From NCBI RefSeq assembly GCF_036195045.1, contig NZ_CP108100.1, positions 868,001 to 932,000 of the forward strand: 64,000 nucleotides of DNA, given 5' to 3'. A model generated the notes under the pieces. It did no database searches. It saw only the letters and a program-made list of their open reading frames with translations, and had not been told where the DNA came from. This stretch comes from Streptomyces sp. NBC_00236. GTDB lineage: Bacteria > Actinomycetota > Actinomycetes > Streptomycetales > Streptomycetaceae. The translations under genes and the position numbers were made by a program. This document shows positions 49,790 through 58,072 of this stretch, piece after piece; position 1 is the first letter of the stretch, and every line of letters starts with the position of its first letter.

Positions 49790-50967
49790 CGGTCGGCTCC
49801 CAGGATCAGACCGCTGGTGGGCACTCCGGTGCCGGCGGTGACCATGACGTGGTCGGCCTTGTCCGGCTGGTTCACCGAGGTCCCGCGGACCAGCCTGACC
49901 CCTTCGGCGATGCCGTTCATGCCGTGCAGATACGCCTCGCCGAGCTGCCCGCCGTGGGTGTTGAACGGCAGCCGGCCGCCGAGTTCCAGGTGGCCGTCGG
50001 CGATGAAGTCCTTCGCCTCGCCGGGCTTGCAGAAGCCCAGTTCCTCCAGTTGCGGAAGGACCAGCGGGGTGAAGTGGTCGTAGAGCACGGCCGCGTCGAT
50101 GTCGTCCGGACCGAGGCCGCTCTGCGCGTACAACTGCCGTCCGACCAGACCCATTTCGGGAATCCCGGTGATCGTCGGCCGGTAGTAGCTGGTCATCATG
50201 TGCTGGTCGGCGCCGAGTCCCTGGGCCGCGGAGCGGATCATCGCGGGCGGGTGCGGAAGGTCGCGGGCGCGTTCCGCGGAGACGATCACCAGGGCCTGGC
50301 CGCCGTCGGTCTCCTGGCAGCAGTCCAGCAGCCGCAGCGGTTCGGCGATCCAGCGGGAGTCGCGGTGGTCCTGGAGGGTGATGGGGCGGCCGTGGAACCA
50401 GGCGGCCGGGTTGTTGGCCGCGTGCTTGCGGTCCACCACGGCGACCCGGCCGAAGTCGTCCGTGGTGGCGCCGTATTCGTGCAGATAGCGGCGGGCGAAC
50501 ATCGCCACCCACTGGGCCGGGGTGCTCAGCCCGAAGGGGGTCATCCAGGCGTACGCCGCCCGGTCGGCGGTGGTGTCCATGGGGCGGGCTGCCTGCCCGA
50601 GCCCGTAGCGCTCGCCGGAGCGTTCGTTGAACGCCCGGTAGCAGACCACCACGTCGGCGACCCCGGTGGCCACGGCCATGGCCGCCTGCTGCACGGTGGC
50701 GCAGCCGGCTCCGCCGCCGTATCCGATGCGGGAGAAGAACGTCAGGTCGCCCATGCCGGTGTTGCGGGCCACGTGGTTCTCGGCGTTGGTCTCCGCCGTG
50801 AAGGTGACAAGACCGTCCACGTCGGACGGTTTCAGGCCCGCGTCGGCGACAGCGGCGAGCACCGCCTCGCAGGCGAGCTGGAGTTCACTGCGGCCGGAGT
50901 CCTTGGAGAACTCGGTGGCGCCGATTCCGGCCACGGCCGCGGCACCCGACAGCGGTACGGCGCTCAT
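49786..50967 (-). CDS. ltp2: Side-chain retro-aldolase Ltp2
   Basis: A 393-residue thiolase-fold protein closely matching Ltp2 (Rv3540c): VAGIGATEFSKDSGRSELQLACEAVLAAVADAGL, FFSRIGYGGGAGCATVQQAA, AYRAFNERSG-type CYRAFNERSGERYG, DRKHAANNPAAWFHGRPITLQDH, WIAEPLRLLDCCQETDGG, VLYDHFTPLVLPQLEELGFCKPGEAKDFI and NTHGGQLGEAYLHGMNGIAEGVRLVRGTSVN. With the DUF35 domain of ChsH2 it cleaves the C17 side chain to give an androstane-17-one and propionyl-CoA. It is translationally coupled to chsH1 (upstream) and the MaoC gene (downstream). Confidence 0.95.
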   Translation of the reverse strand: MSAVPLSGAAAVAGIGATEFSKDSGRSELQLACEAVLAAVADAGLKPSDVDGLVTFTAETNAENHVARNTGMGDLTFFSRIGYGGGAGCATVQQAAMAVATGVADVVVCYRAFNERSGERYGLGQAARPMDTTADRAAYAWMTPFGLSTPAQWVAMFARRYLHEYGATTDDFGRVAVVDRKHAANNPAAWFHGRPITLQDHRDSRWIAEPLRLLDCCQETDGGQALVIVSAERARDLPHPPAMIRSAAQGLGADQHMMTSYYRPTITGIPEMGLVGRQLYAQSGLGPDDIDAAVLYDHFTPLVLPQLEELGFCKPGEAKDFIADGHLELGGRLPFNTHGGQLGEAYLHGMNGIAEGVRLVRGTSVNQPDKADHVMVTAGTGVPTSGLILGADR

Positions 50968-51410
50968 CGGTCCTCCCCCGGAAGCTGCACCGAGACGCTC
51001 CCGGTGACATGGGCGCCCAGGCTGTTGGCGCCCGTGACGGCGATCTCTACGCGGCGGTCGGCGTCCGACTTCGCGGTCACGGTTCCGGTGAGCACCATCG
51101 TGTCGCCGGGGTGGTTGGGGGCGCCGAGCCTGATCCGGATGGCCTTGACGACCGCGGCGGGGCCGGCCCAGCCGGTGACGTACCGGTCGACGAGTCCGTT
51201 GCTGGTCAGGATGTTCATGAAGATGTCCTTGGAACCGCGTTCCCGCGCACGTTCGGGGTCGTGGTGGACGTCCTGGTAGTCGCGGCTCGCCAGGGCGGTG
51301 GCGACGATCAGGGTGCGGGTGACCGGGACCGACAGCTCGGGGAGTACGTCGCCGACGGCCACGGACGCGTAGGCACGGGAGGGCGGGAGGGTGCCCGGGG
51401 CCGCGGTCAC
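50964..51410 (-). CDS. chsH1: Enoyl-CoA hydratase subunit ChsH1 (MaoC-like)
   Basis: A 148-residue single hot-dog MaoC protein matching ChsH1 (Rv3541c): VGDVLPELSVPVTRTLIVATALASRDYQDVHHDPERARERGSKDIFMNILTSNGLVDRYVTGWAGP. The hydratase Asp/His lie in DYQDVHHD. It forms a heterotetramer with ChsH2 to hydrate the C22 enoyl-CoA before Ltp2. The GTG at 51410 overlaps the fadE29 stop (GTGA) and its own stop overlaps ltp2 (ATGA). Confidence 0.93.
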   Translation of the reverse strand: MTAAPGTLPPSRAYASVAVGDVLPELSVPVTRTLIVATALASRDYQDVHHDPERARERGSKDIFMNILTSNGLVDRYVTGWAGPAAVVKAIRIRLGAPNHPGDTMVLTGTVTAKSDADRRVEIAVTGANSLGAHVTGSVSVQLPGEDR

Positions 51411-52525
51411 GAGCTCACCGCCGTGTCGGCGAGGAGGGATCCGAGACGTTCCAGGTCGGCGCCCGCGCCGCCCAGCGTGGTGGAGATCTGCTTGCCCCAC
51501 AGGAAGTGCCGGTGCACCGGGTAGTCGGTGTCGACGCCGATGCCTCCGTGCACGTGCTGGACCCGGTGCACGGTGTTCAGGCCTCCTTCGGTGGCCCACC
51601 ACTTGGCGACCAGGGCGGCCCGGTCGGCGACGGCCGCGTCGAAGGGTTCGGCAGTCGCGTCGACGGCCTGCCAGAGAGTGACCCGCATCGCCTCTATGTC
51701 GATGTAGCAGTCGGCGAGCTGGTGCTGAACGGCCTGGAACGTGGCGAGCGGACGGCCGAACTGCTCCCGTTCGCGCAGATGCCCGGCCGCGTGGCCCAGC
51801 GCCCCTTCGGCCACGCCGGTCTGGACTGCGGCCAGGGCGACGGAGGCGATCCGCACGAGGTGCGCGGCGGCCCCGTCACCCGGCGTGCCGACGAGCTCCG
51901 CCGGGGTGTCGTGCAGCGTGAGGTGGGCGCTCATGTCGTGGCTGGTGGTCTCCGCGGACTCCCAGCCGGCGCCCTCGGCGTCCGAGGCGACGAGGAAGAC
52001 GCCCGGCCCGGCCTCCGCCGAGGCGGTCACCAGGACATGGCGCGCACCGGCGGGAGCGGGGACCACGGCCTTGACCCCGGTCAGGCGCCACCCCGGTCCG
52101 TCGGCGACCGCTTCCGTGCGGGGCGTCAGCGGCTCGCCTCCACCGAACTCCTCCAGGGCGACGGTCAGCCGGCCGGTGCCGTTCATGAGGTCCGGCAACA
52201 GGCGCGAACGCTGCTCCCCGGTGCCGTACGCCGCGACGGTGAGCGCACCGGACAGCGCGGGCCACAGCGGCAACGGGGCCACGCAGCGGCCCTGTTCCTC
52301 CAGGAGGACGCAGAGCCCGGCCGTCCCGAGGCCGGCTCCGCCGTCCTCTTCGGGCAGGACCGCCGCGAGCAGACCGGCCGTGACGAGCTCCGCCCACAGC
52401 GGTTCGTCGACGCGGCTCGCCGAGGTCTCCACCTCGCGCAGCCGCTCGGGCGTGACGCGGTCGGCGAAGATCTCGCGGGCCAGGTCACGGACCGCTTCGA
52501 GCTCTTCTCCCAGGGAGAAATCCAT
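51407..52525 (-). CDS. fadE29: Acyl-CoA dehydrogenase subunit FadE29 (ChsE2)
   Basis: A 372-residue dehydrogenase subunit matching FadE29: MDFSLGEELEAVRDLAREIFADRVTPERLREVE, LAAVLPEEDGGAGLGTAGLCVLLEEQGRCVAPLP, REQFGRPLATFQAVQHQLADCYIDIEAMRVT, QHVHGGIGVDTDYPVHRHFLWGKQ. With FadE28 it forms the heterotetramer that dehydrogenates the C22 (3-carbon) side chain CoA ester. It is separated from fadE28 by chsH2, unlike in M. tuberculosis where fadE28 and fadE29 are adjacent. Start overlaps the chsH2 stop (TGATG). Confidence 0.92.
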   Translation of the reverse strand: MDFSLGEELEAVRDLAREIFADRVTPERLREVETSASRVDEPLWAELVTAGLLAAVLPEEDGGAGLGTAGLCVLLEEQGRCVAPLPLWPALSGALTVAAYGTGEQRSRLLPDLMNGTGRLTVALEEFGGGEPLTPRTEAVADGPGWRLTGVKAVVPAPAGARHVLVTASAEAGPGVFLVASDAEGAGWESAETTSHDMSAHLTLHDTPAELVGTPGDGAAAHLVRIASVALAAVQTGVAEGALGHAAGHLREREQFGRPLATFQAVQHQLADCYIDIEAMRVTLWQAVDATAEPFDAAVADRAALVAKWWATEGGLNTVHRVQHVHGGIGVDTDYPVHRHFLWGKQISTTLGGAGADLERLGSLLADTAVSS

Positions 52526-53541
52526 CAGGGCGCCTCCGTCGGGGCGGGCCGGAACACCGGCAGGGTCAGTTCGGGGTCGGCGTCGAGCCAGTCGAGGACG
52601 ACGGGCATGCCGATGGTGACCTCGTCGGGGGCGATGCCGGTCAGGTTGGTGATGAGCCGGGTGCCTTCGGCGAGTTCGACGACGGCGACGAGGTACGGCG
52701 AGTCGAACGCGGGGTGCAGCGGATGGTGGTTCACCACGAAGCTGTAGACGTGACCGTGCCCGCCGGCCTCGACGGCGTCCCACTCCAGGGAGCCGCACGC
52801 GGGGCAGCACGGCCCCGGAGGGTGACGCGGTACGGCGCAGGCGGTGCAGCGCTGGATGAGCAGCCGGTGCTGCTGTGCGCCCTCGAAGAAGAAGGCGTTG
52901 TCCCGGTTGACGGCGGGGCGCGGACGCAGGGCGGGGGCCGCTGCGGGCGCGGGGGCCGCTGTCTCAGCGGGGGCGGGGAGCGCTGCGGCGGCGGGGGCCG
53001 CTGCGGGGGCGGGCCGGAATCTCAGGGTGCGCCAGCGCTGGGTGGCGACCGTCTCGCCGTGCTGATCGGTGTAGGTCTTCAGGGTGGTGACGAACCGCCC
53101 GGTACCGAGCCCGGTCCTCTTCTCCGCCGACACCGACTCGACGGTCTCGCGGACGCCGATGTGGTCCCCCGGCGCCAGCTCCCGCAGGAAGGTGAACTCG
53201 GAGTCGGTGGCCACCACGGAGGTGTAGCCGCCCTCGTCGAGGAGGGCGACGAGCTCGTCGAATCCGTCCGGGCCCCCGGGCTGCGGGGCCACCGTGGCCG
53301 CGTACCCGCGCATCGTCCACGCCTGGACCATCGACGCGGGTGCGACGACCCCCTCGCGGCCGGTGGCACGCGCCGCTCCACCGTCGGTGTACACCGGGTT
53401 GGTGTCGCCCATCGCCTCGGCCCAGTGCCGGATCATCGGCTGGTTGACCGGGTCCTGCGCCGGTGTGAGAGACCGCAGTTCGCGCCCGGCGAAGGCCCGC
53501 AGACACTCCTCGTATCCCGGCTGCCCGCCGTACCCGGTCAT
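52525..53541 (-). CDS. chsH2: ChsH2, MaoC-DUF35 fusion (hydratase and Ltp2 partner)
   Basis: A 338-residue two-domain protein matching ChsH2 (Rv3542c). The N-terminal MaoC domain (1-175) has NQPMIRHWAEAMGDTNPVYTD and FLRELAPGDHIGVRETVESVSAEKRTGLGTGRFV. An Ala/Pro-rich linker (about 178-215, AAAPAAAALPAPAETAAPAP) is longer than in mycobacteria. The C-terminal DUF35 domain has a zinc ribbon CTAC...CPACG and an OB fold. The MaoC half works with ChsH1; the DUF35 half binds Ltp2 and makes it an active aldolase. It lies between fadE28 and fadE29, coupled to both. Confidence 0.94.
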   Translation of the reverse strand: MTGYGGQPGYEECLRAFAGRELRSLTPAQDPVNQPMIRHWAEAMGDTNPVYTDGGAARATGREGVVAPASMVQAWTMRGYAATVAPQPGGPDGFDELVALLDEGGYTSVVATDSEFTFLRELAPGDHIGVRETVESVSAEKRTGLGTGRFVTTLKTYTDQHGETVATQRWRTLRFRPAPAAAPAAAALPAPAETAAPAPAAAPALRPRPAVNRDNAFFFEGAQQHRLLIQRCTACAVPRHPPGPCCPACGSLEWDAVEAGGHGHVYSFVVNHHPLHPAFDSPYLVAVVELAEGTRLITNLTGIAPDEVTIGMPVVLDWLDADPELTLPVFRPAPTEAP

Positions 53542-54704
53542 GCGCCACGCCCCTTGCGCGGCAGCCCGAGTCCCTGCGTCGCGACCATGTCGCGCAGGAT
53601 CTCGTTGACGCCGCCGCCGAAGGTGTTCACGATGCCCTGCCGGGAGAGCTGCTCGACCTGCCCGGCGAGGGCGGCGCCCGGCGACTCGGGCCGGATGCGG
53701 CCGGCGGCGCCGAGGATCTGGGTCAGCCCGCGCTGTACGGCGATATGGGTCTCGGTTCCGTAGGCCTTGGCGGCTCCCGCGTCGGCTCCGGTGAGGGCGT
53801 TGCGGGCGACGGCCGACGTCATCTTCCAGTTCATCAGCCGCATCGCCTCCAGCCGGGCGTACGTACGCGCGAACTCCTGCCGCACCCAGGGGATGTCGGC
53901 CGTGCCGTTCTCCCGCGCCCATTCGAGGACCCGTTCCCACAGCTGGATCATGCGGCCGCCGAGGGCGGCGAGGCCGATGCGTTCGTGGTTCAGCTGCGCG
54001 GTGATCAGCCGCCAGCCGCCGTCCACGTCGCCGACCACGTCGGCGGCGGGGACACGCACCCCGCTGTAGTACGTCGCGGTGACGACCATGCCGCCGACGG
54101 TCCGGATGGGGCTCCAGGAGAAGCCGTCGTCGGCGGTGGGCACGATCAGGATGGAGATGCCCTTGTGCTTGAGGGCGTCCGGGTCGGTGCGGGCGGCGAG
54201 CCACACGTAGTCGGCGGTGTTGGCGCCGCTGGTGAAGATCTTGCTGCCGTCGACGACGTACGCGTCGCCGTCCCGGACGGCGCGGGTGGTCAGCGAGGCG
54301 AGGTCGGTGCCCGCCCCGGGCTCGGTGTAGCCGATCGCGAAGACGATGTCGCCGGAGAGGATGCCGGGCAGGAACCGCTTGCGGTGTTCCTCGGAGCCGT
54401 ACGCCATCAGGGTCGGGCCGACGGTGTTGACCGTGACGAACGGGAAGGGCAGACCGGCCCGTTGGACCTCGTCGAAGAAGACGTACTGGTCCTCCACCGA
54501 CCGGCCCTGGCCGCCGTACTCGGTGGGCCAGCCGATGCCCAGCCAGCCGTCGGAACCGAGCCTCTTGACGACCTCCCGGAAGCGGTCGCCGCCCACGCCC
54601 TCCTCGCCGACGCGACGGCGTTCGTCCTCGGGCATCAGGCCCGCGAAGTACGCCCGCAGTTCCCGCCGCAGCTCCTGGTGCGCGGCGCTCTCGCGCAGTT
54701 GCAT
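53538..54704 (-). CDS. fadE28: Acyl-CoA dehydrogenase subunit FadE28 (ChsE1)
   Basis: A 388-residue dehydrogenase subunit matching FadE28: WLGIGWPTEYGGQGRSVEDQYVFFDEVQRAGLPFPFVTVNTVGPTLMAYGSEEHRKRFLPGILSGDIVFAIGYTEPGAGTDLASLTTRA, DGSKIFTSGANTADYVWLAARTDPDA and NTFGGGVNEILRDMVATQGLGLP. It is the larger partner of FadE29 for C22 side-chain dehydrogenation. The ATG at 54704 follows GAGGAGAACC. It leads the coupled unit fadE28-chsH2-fadE29-chsH1-ltp2-maoC-hsaE. cyp125, which accompanies these genes in mycobacteria, is absent. Confidence 0.92.
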   Translation of the reverse strand: MQLRESAAHQELRRELRAYFAGLMPEDERRRVGEEGVGGDRFREVVKRLGSDGWLGIGWPTEYGGQGRSVEDQYVFFDEVQRAGLPFPFVTVNTVGPTLMAYGSEEHRKRFLPGILSGDIVFAIGYTEPGAGTDLASLTTRAVRDGDAYVVDGSKIFTSGANTADYVWLAARTDPDALKHKGISILIVPTADDGFSWSPIRTVGGMVVTATYYSGVRVPAADVVGDVDGGWRLITAQLNHERIGLAALGGRMIQLWERVLEWARENGTADIPWVRQEFARTYARLEAMRLMNWKMTSAVARNALTGADAGAAKAYGTETHIAVQRGLTQILGAAGRIRPESPGAALAGQVEQLSRQGIVNTFGGGVNEILRDMVATQGLGLPRKGRGA

Positions 54705-54747
54705 GTGTGGTTCTCCTCGATCGCTGCCACTAAGATCTGATGCCACG

Positions 54748-56403
54748 TCAGGGAAGGAAACGCGCACGTCCGTTGGCCAGGAACTCCGCGCGCAGTGCGG
54801 CCTTGTCCTCGTCGGTCATCGGCGCGTACCCGGGCCGGCCCCGGCCCGCCCAGCGGTACACCGGGTCGTCGGTGCGCCAGCCGTCGAGCTGCATCTCCTT
54901 CTTGCGCAGCTTGTTGGAGCCGGTGGTCGGCAGCGCGTGGGAGACACGGACGAAGCGCGGGGCGCCCTTGGTGCCCAGGTCCTCCTGGCGCTCCAGGAAG
55001 CCGGGCAGGTCCAGGTCCTCGAAACGGGCGCCCTCGGCGATCTCGACGGCGGCCATGACCTGGTCGCCGGAGCGCGGGTCGGGCACGCCGAACACTCCGG
55101 CGGCCATGACACCGGGGTGCCTGCGCAGGATGCGTTCGGTGAGCAGGGCGGAGATGTTCTCACCGTCGACGCGGATCCAGTCACCGGAGCGTCCGGCGAA
55201 GTAGAAGTAGCCGGCCTCGTCCACGTATCCGAGGTCGCCGGTCCAGTACCAGCCGTGCCGGACCCGTTCGGCGTTCGCGGCCTCGTTGTTGTAGTAGCCC
55301 TCGAAGCGGGCGGCGCCCTCGGTGTCGACGATCTCCCCGATGGCCTCCTCCGGGTTGCGCACCCGGCCGTAGGCGTCGAGTACGGCGGGCGGGCAGACGG
55401 TCCGGTCGGTGGGGTGCACGATCCGGACGCCGTCCCGGGCAGGCATGCCGAGCGCACCCGCGGGCGCGTCGGGGACCCGCTTGAGCATGCCGGCGCCCTC
55501 GCTGGAGCCGTAGCCCTCGACGAGGCGGCAGCCGAAGCGGTCCAGGAAGCGGGCGGCGTCCTCCGGCGAGGCCTCGGTGCCGAAGGCGTGGGTGAGCCGG
55601 TTGTCGGCGTCGGCCGGGGTCTCGGGGCGGGCCAGGATGTAGCCGATCGCCTTGCCGACGTACGTGAAGAAGGTGGCCCCGAAGTGGGTCACGTCGGGCA
55701 GGAACCCGGAGGCGGAGAACTTGCGGGTGAGGGCGATCGTGGCGCCGGCACTGAGTGCGGGGGCCCACAGCGCCATCAGCGCGTTGCCGTGGAAGAGCGG
55801 CATCGGGCAGTAGCAGGTGTCCTCGCGGGTGATGTCGTACTTGGCGCTGTTGGAGGCGCCGAGCGCGGCGAGCCGGCCCTGTGAGCAGAGCGCCGCCTTG
55901 GACGTGCCGGTCGTGCCGGAGGTCAGGAGCAGCAGCATCCGCGTGGTGGCGGTGACCTCGGGGGCCGGGGCGGGCAGGCGGGGGTGCGCGGCGAGGCGGT
56001 CCCCGTAGTCCGGTGCGTCGACGACGAGGAAGCGGTCCTGGTCGACGCCGATGTCCAGTCCGTCCAGCAGGGCCGCGCCCGCCCGGTCGGTGATGATCAC
56101 CTGGCAGTCGGTGTGCCGTACCTCCCGCTCCAGTTCGGCGCCGCGGCGGGTGGGGTTGATGCCGACGACGGCCGCGCCCGCGAGGGCCGCGGCGCCCAGC
56201 CAGAAGACGTACTCGGGTTCGTTCTCCAGGAGTACGCCGATGTGGAACGGTCCGTCGGTCCGCAGTTTCCGGGCCCAGGCGGCGCGGGCCGCGCTCTCCT
56301 CGACGACCTCTCCCCAGGTCCAGGACCGTTCACGGGTCAGCAGTCCCGGGTGGTCGTCCCCGGCCCTGGCGAGCAGCAGGTCGGCAATCGTCTCGTGTGG
56401 CAA
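54748..56403 (-). CDS. fadD17: Steroid acyl-CoA ligase FadD17-like
   Basis: A 551-residue acyl-CoA synthetase matching FadD17 (Rv3506): HIGVLLENEPEYVFWLGAAALAGAAVVGINPTRRGAELEREVRHTDCQ, LLLTSGTTGTSKAALCSQ, CYCPMPLFHGNALMALWAPAL, RKFSASGFLPDVTHFGATFFTYVGKAIGYILA, YGSSEGA, YWTGDLGYVDEAGYFYFAGRSGDWIRVDGENI and the Lys in TGSNKLRKKE. It activates a steroid side-chain acid, probably C24/C22. The start codon is TTG (56403) with GAGAGGG 6 nt upstream; no better ATG/GTG is in frame nearby. The 246-bp leader contains a tandem repeat and a 17-bp box. Confidence 0.88.
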   Translation of the reverse strand: MPHETIADLLLARAGDDHPGLLTRERSWTWGEVVEESAARAAWARKLRTDGPFHIGVLLENEPEYVFWLGAAALAGAAVVGINPTRRGAELEREVRHTDCQVIITDRAGAALLDGLDIGVDQDRFLVVDAPDYGDRLAAHPRLPAPAPEVTATTRMLLLLTSGTTGTSKAALCSQGRLAALGASNSAKYDITREDTCYCPMPLFHGNALMALWAPALSAGATIALTRKFSASGFLPDVTHFGATFFTYVGKAIGYILARPETPADADNRLTHAFGTEASPEDAARFLDRFGCRLVEGYGSSEGAGMLKRVPDAPAGALGMPARDGVRIVHPTDRTVCPPAVLDAYGRVRNPEEAIGEIVDTEGAARFEGYYNNEAANAERVRHGWYWTGDLGYVDEAGYFYFAGRSGDWIRVDGENISALLTERILRRHPGVMAAGVFGVPDPRSGDQVMAAVEIAEGARFEDLDLPGFLERQEDLGTKGAPRFVRVSHALPTTGSNKLRKKEMQLDGWRTDDPVYRWAGRGRPGYAPMTDEDKAALRAEFLANGRARFLP

Positions 56404-56461
56404 CGTCGGTCCCTCTCACCCGGTGGCCGGGTCTGCCGGTGTCGGTACGGGGCGGGTCGCG

Positions 56462-56563
56462 CGGCGCGTCCCGTGGTGGTGACGGCGCGTCCTGTGGTGG
56501 CCGCGGCGCGTTTCGTGGTGACGGCGCGTCCCGTGGTGGCCGCGGCGCGTTTCCTGGTGATCG
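56462..56563. repeat. Five imperfect tandem repeats of 18-21 bp
   Basis: Units begin CGGCGCGT and continue CCCGTGGTGG or TTCGTGGTGA; lengths are 21, 21, 18, 21 and 21 bp. They lie between the box/hairpin and the fadD17 start, so they would be transcribed as part of its leader. Confidence 0.7.
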
Positions 56564-56595
56564 TGGCGCCCGGCGTGGCGACGCTAGCCGCGGGC

Positions 56596-56620
56596 GGGAC
56601 GGCCCGGTCCGGGCCGTCCC
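56596..56620. terminator. Hairpin downstream of SDR operon
   Basis: GGGACGGCCCG, loop GTC, CGGGCCGTCCC: a perfect 11-bp stem 30 bp past the leftward SDR stop. Its right arm overlaps box i, so terminator and operator functions may compete. Confidence 0.65.
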
Positions 56621-56632
56621 GCTGACCGGGAG
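56616..56632. promoter_or_regulatory. 17-bp palindromic box i
   Basis: GTCCCGCTGACCGGGAG, the copy closest to the consensus, 213 bp upstream of fadD17 and 18 bp past the SDR stop. Confidence 0.6.
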
Positions 56633-56649
56633 GGGCCGTCCGCGCCCGG

Positions 56650-57411
56650 TCAGCCGAAGTTGGCCTGGCCCCCGTCCAGGGGCACCGTGGCGCCCGTCAG
56701 ATAGCGGGCGGCCGGGCCGCACAGCATCGCCACGGCCCGGCCGATGTCCCGTTCGCAGTCGCCCACGTACCCGAGCGGGATGGACGCGCAGAACTCCGCG
56801 GCCTCCTCCGGGTGGGCGGCCTGCCAGCCCGCGTAGGCGGGCGAGACGGCGTGCGGGGCGATCGCGTTGACCCGGATGCCGTCGCGGCCCCATTCGTTGG
56901 CGGCGGTCCTGGTCAGCGAGCGCAGCGCGGACTTGGCCGCCGCGTAGGCCCCGTACGTGCTCAGGTCCCAGCGGACCATGGCGGAGGTGACGACGTTGAT
57001 GACCGAGCCGCCGCCGTCGCGCTTCAGATGCGGATGCGCGGCCTTCATGAAGGCGAACGCGGCGAACGGGGCGCTGTTGAAGCCTCGTTGGAACTCCTCG
57101 TCGCTCAGCGAGAGGAGCGGTCCGTAGCAGCCGGAGTAGGCGTTGTTGACCAGGATGTCGAGGGAGCCGAAGCACTCGGCGACGTCCTCCACCACGGACG
57201 GGATCCGGTCCGTGTCGAGTACGTCGAGGACGAACGGCTCGGCCCTCACCCCCCGTTCGCGCAGCAGCTCACAGGTTGTTTCCAGCTTCGCCGCGGTCCG
57301 CCCGAGGACGGCCACCGAGGCTCCTTCGGAGGCGAGGGCCAGGGCGATGCCCTGACCGACACCCTGTCCGGCCCCGGTGATGACCGCGACCTTGCCTTCG
57401 AGGTCTCCCAT
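56650..57411 (-). CDS. SDR-family oxidoreductase
   Basis: A 253-residue SDR: LEGKVAVITGAGQGVGQGIALALASEGASVAVLGRTAAKL, NNAYSGCYGPLLSLSDEEFQ (NNAY instead of NNAG), and active site NVVTSAMVRWDLSTYGAYAAAKSALRSL with Y-A-A-A-K. It ends VPLDGGQANFG. It could oxidise a steroid hydroxyl or a hydroxyacyl-CoA. The ATG follows GAGGAG and is 13 bp after the thioesterase stop, placing it at the end of the fadA5-fadE34-chsH3-thioesterase-SDR unit. A hairpin follows. Confidence 0.85.
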   Translation of the reverse strand: MGDLEGKVAVITGAGQGVGQGIALALASEGASVAVLGRTAAKLETTCELLRERGVRAEPFVLDVLDTDRIPSVVEDVAECFGSLDILVNNAYSGCYGPLLSLSDEEFQRGFNSAPFAAFAFMKAAHPHLKRDGGGSVINVVTSAMVRWDLSTYGAYAAAKSALRSLTRTAANEWGRDGIRVNAIAPHAVSPAYAGWQAAHPEEAAEFCASIPLGYVGDCERDIGRAVAMLCGPAARYLTGATVPLDGGQANFG

Positions 57412-57424
57412 GACCCAGCACTCC

Positions 57425-58072
57425 TCAACTCGGCCTGGGCAGTTGCTTGTTGATGAACAGACCTTCCGCGGTGACACAGGTACGCCCGCCGGCCCGGATC
57501 TCGCCGACCGTTCGGATCCGCGAACCCTCCACCGAGACCTGGCGCCCGATGACCGTCAGCGGCTCGAACAGCGGGGTGGGCCGCAGATAGCGCAGGGTCA
57601 GTTCCGCGGTCATCCCGGACGGTCCGCCCCAGTGGTTGGCCACCCCCAGCGTGTGGTCGAGGAGCAGCGCCGAGATCCCGCCGTGCACATGGCCGGGCGG
57701 GCCCTGGTAGGGCAGGTCGAGCGTGACGACGCCTTCGACGGAGCCGTCCTCCTTGCCGTGCAGGTGCAGCGGGGGCGCGAGGGCGTTCTCCGGGCCGGTG
57801 ACGGGGTCGTGCCGGGTGACGCCCTCGCCGCGCCACATCTCGGCGAGGCGGTCCTCCACGGAGGGCGCCTTCGCGGTGAGGCCGTCGGCGACGGCGTCGA
57901 GGCGGGCGGCGATCTCGTCCAAGTCGGCGCCGGTGCCGTCGCCCGCGCGCAACAGGGCGGTGACCACCCGGCGGGCCGCCGCGACCGCCATGTCGACGCC
58001 GTCCTTGTGCGGTTCGGCGACCAGTCGGGGGCCGGCGACCGGTGCGGTGGCCTCGTCGCGGGGGCCGCTCAT
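57425..58072 (-). CDS. PaaI-family hot-dog thioesterase
   Basis: A 215-residue protein. The C-terminal half is a PaaI-type hot-dog domain with PGHVHGGISALLLDHTLGVANHWGG (the HGG segment and catalytic-type Asp) and FEPLTVIGRQVSVEGSRIRTVGEI. The N-terminal 100 residues are an Ala-rich helical extension (AVAAARRVVTALLRAGDG). It probably hydrolyses acyl-CoA esters, either to recycle CoA or to release dead-end steroid acids. The ATG at 58072 overlaps the chsH3 stop (ATGA), so it belongs to the side-chain operon. Confidence 0.85.
   Translation of the reverse strand: MSGPRDEATAPVAGPRLVAEPHKDGVDMAVAAARRVVTALLRAGDGTGADLDEIAARLDAVADGLTAKAPSVEDRLAEMWRGEGVTRHDPVTGPENALAPPLHLHGKEDGSVEGVVTLDLPYQGPPGHVHGGISALLLDHTLGVANHWGGPSGMTAELTLRYLRPTPLFEPLTVIGRQVSVEGSRIRTVGEIRAGGRTCVTAEGLFINKQLPRPS

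Larger units (their letters stand above)
56404..56649. promoter_or_regulatory. fadD17 leader with tandem repeats, hairpin and box
   Basis: A 246-bp non-coding interval. From the gene outward it holds five imperfect 18-21-bp repeats (56462-56563, unit GCGCGTCCCGTGGTGG-like), a terminator-like hairpin (56596-56620) and box i (56616-56632). No gene seen. Confidence 0.5.

Noticed and set aside
54705..54747. CACTAAGATCTGATG in the fadE28 upstream gap as a third AACTAG/KstR-like element
   Set aside because: Similarity to the other two elements is limited to a few bases and there is no clear symmetry.
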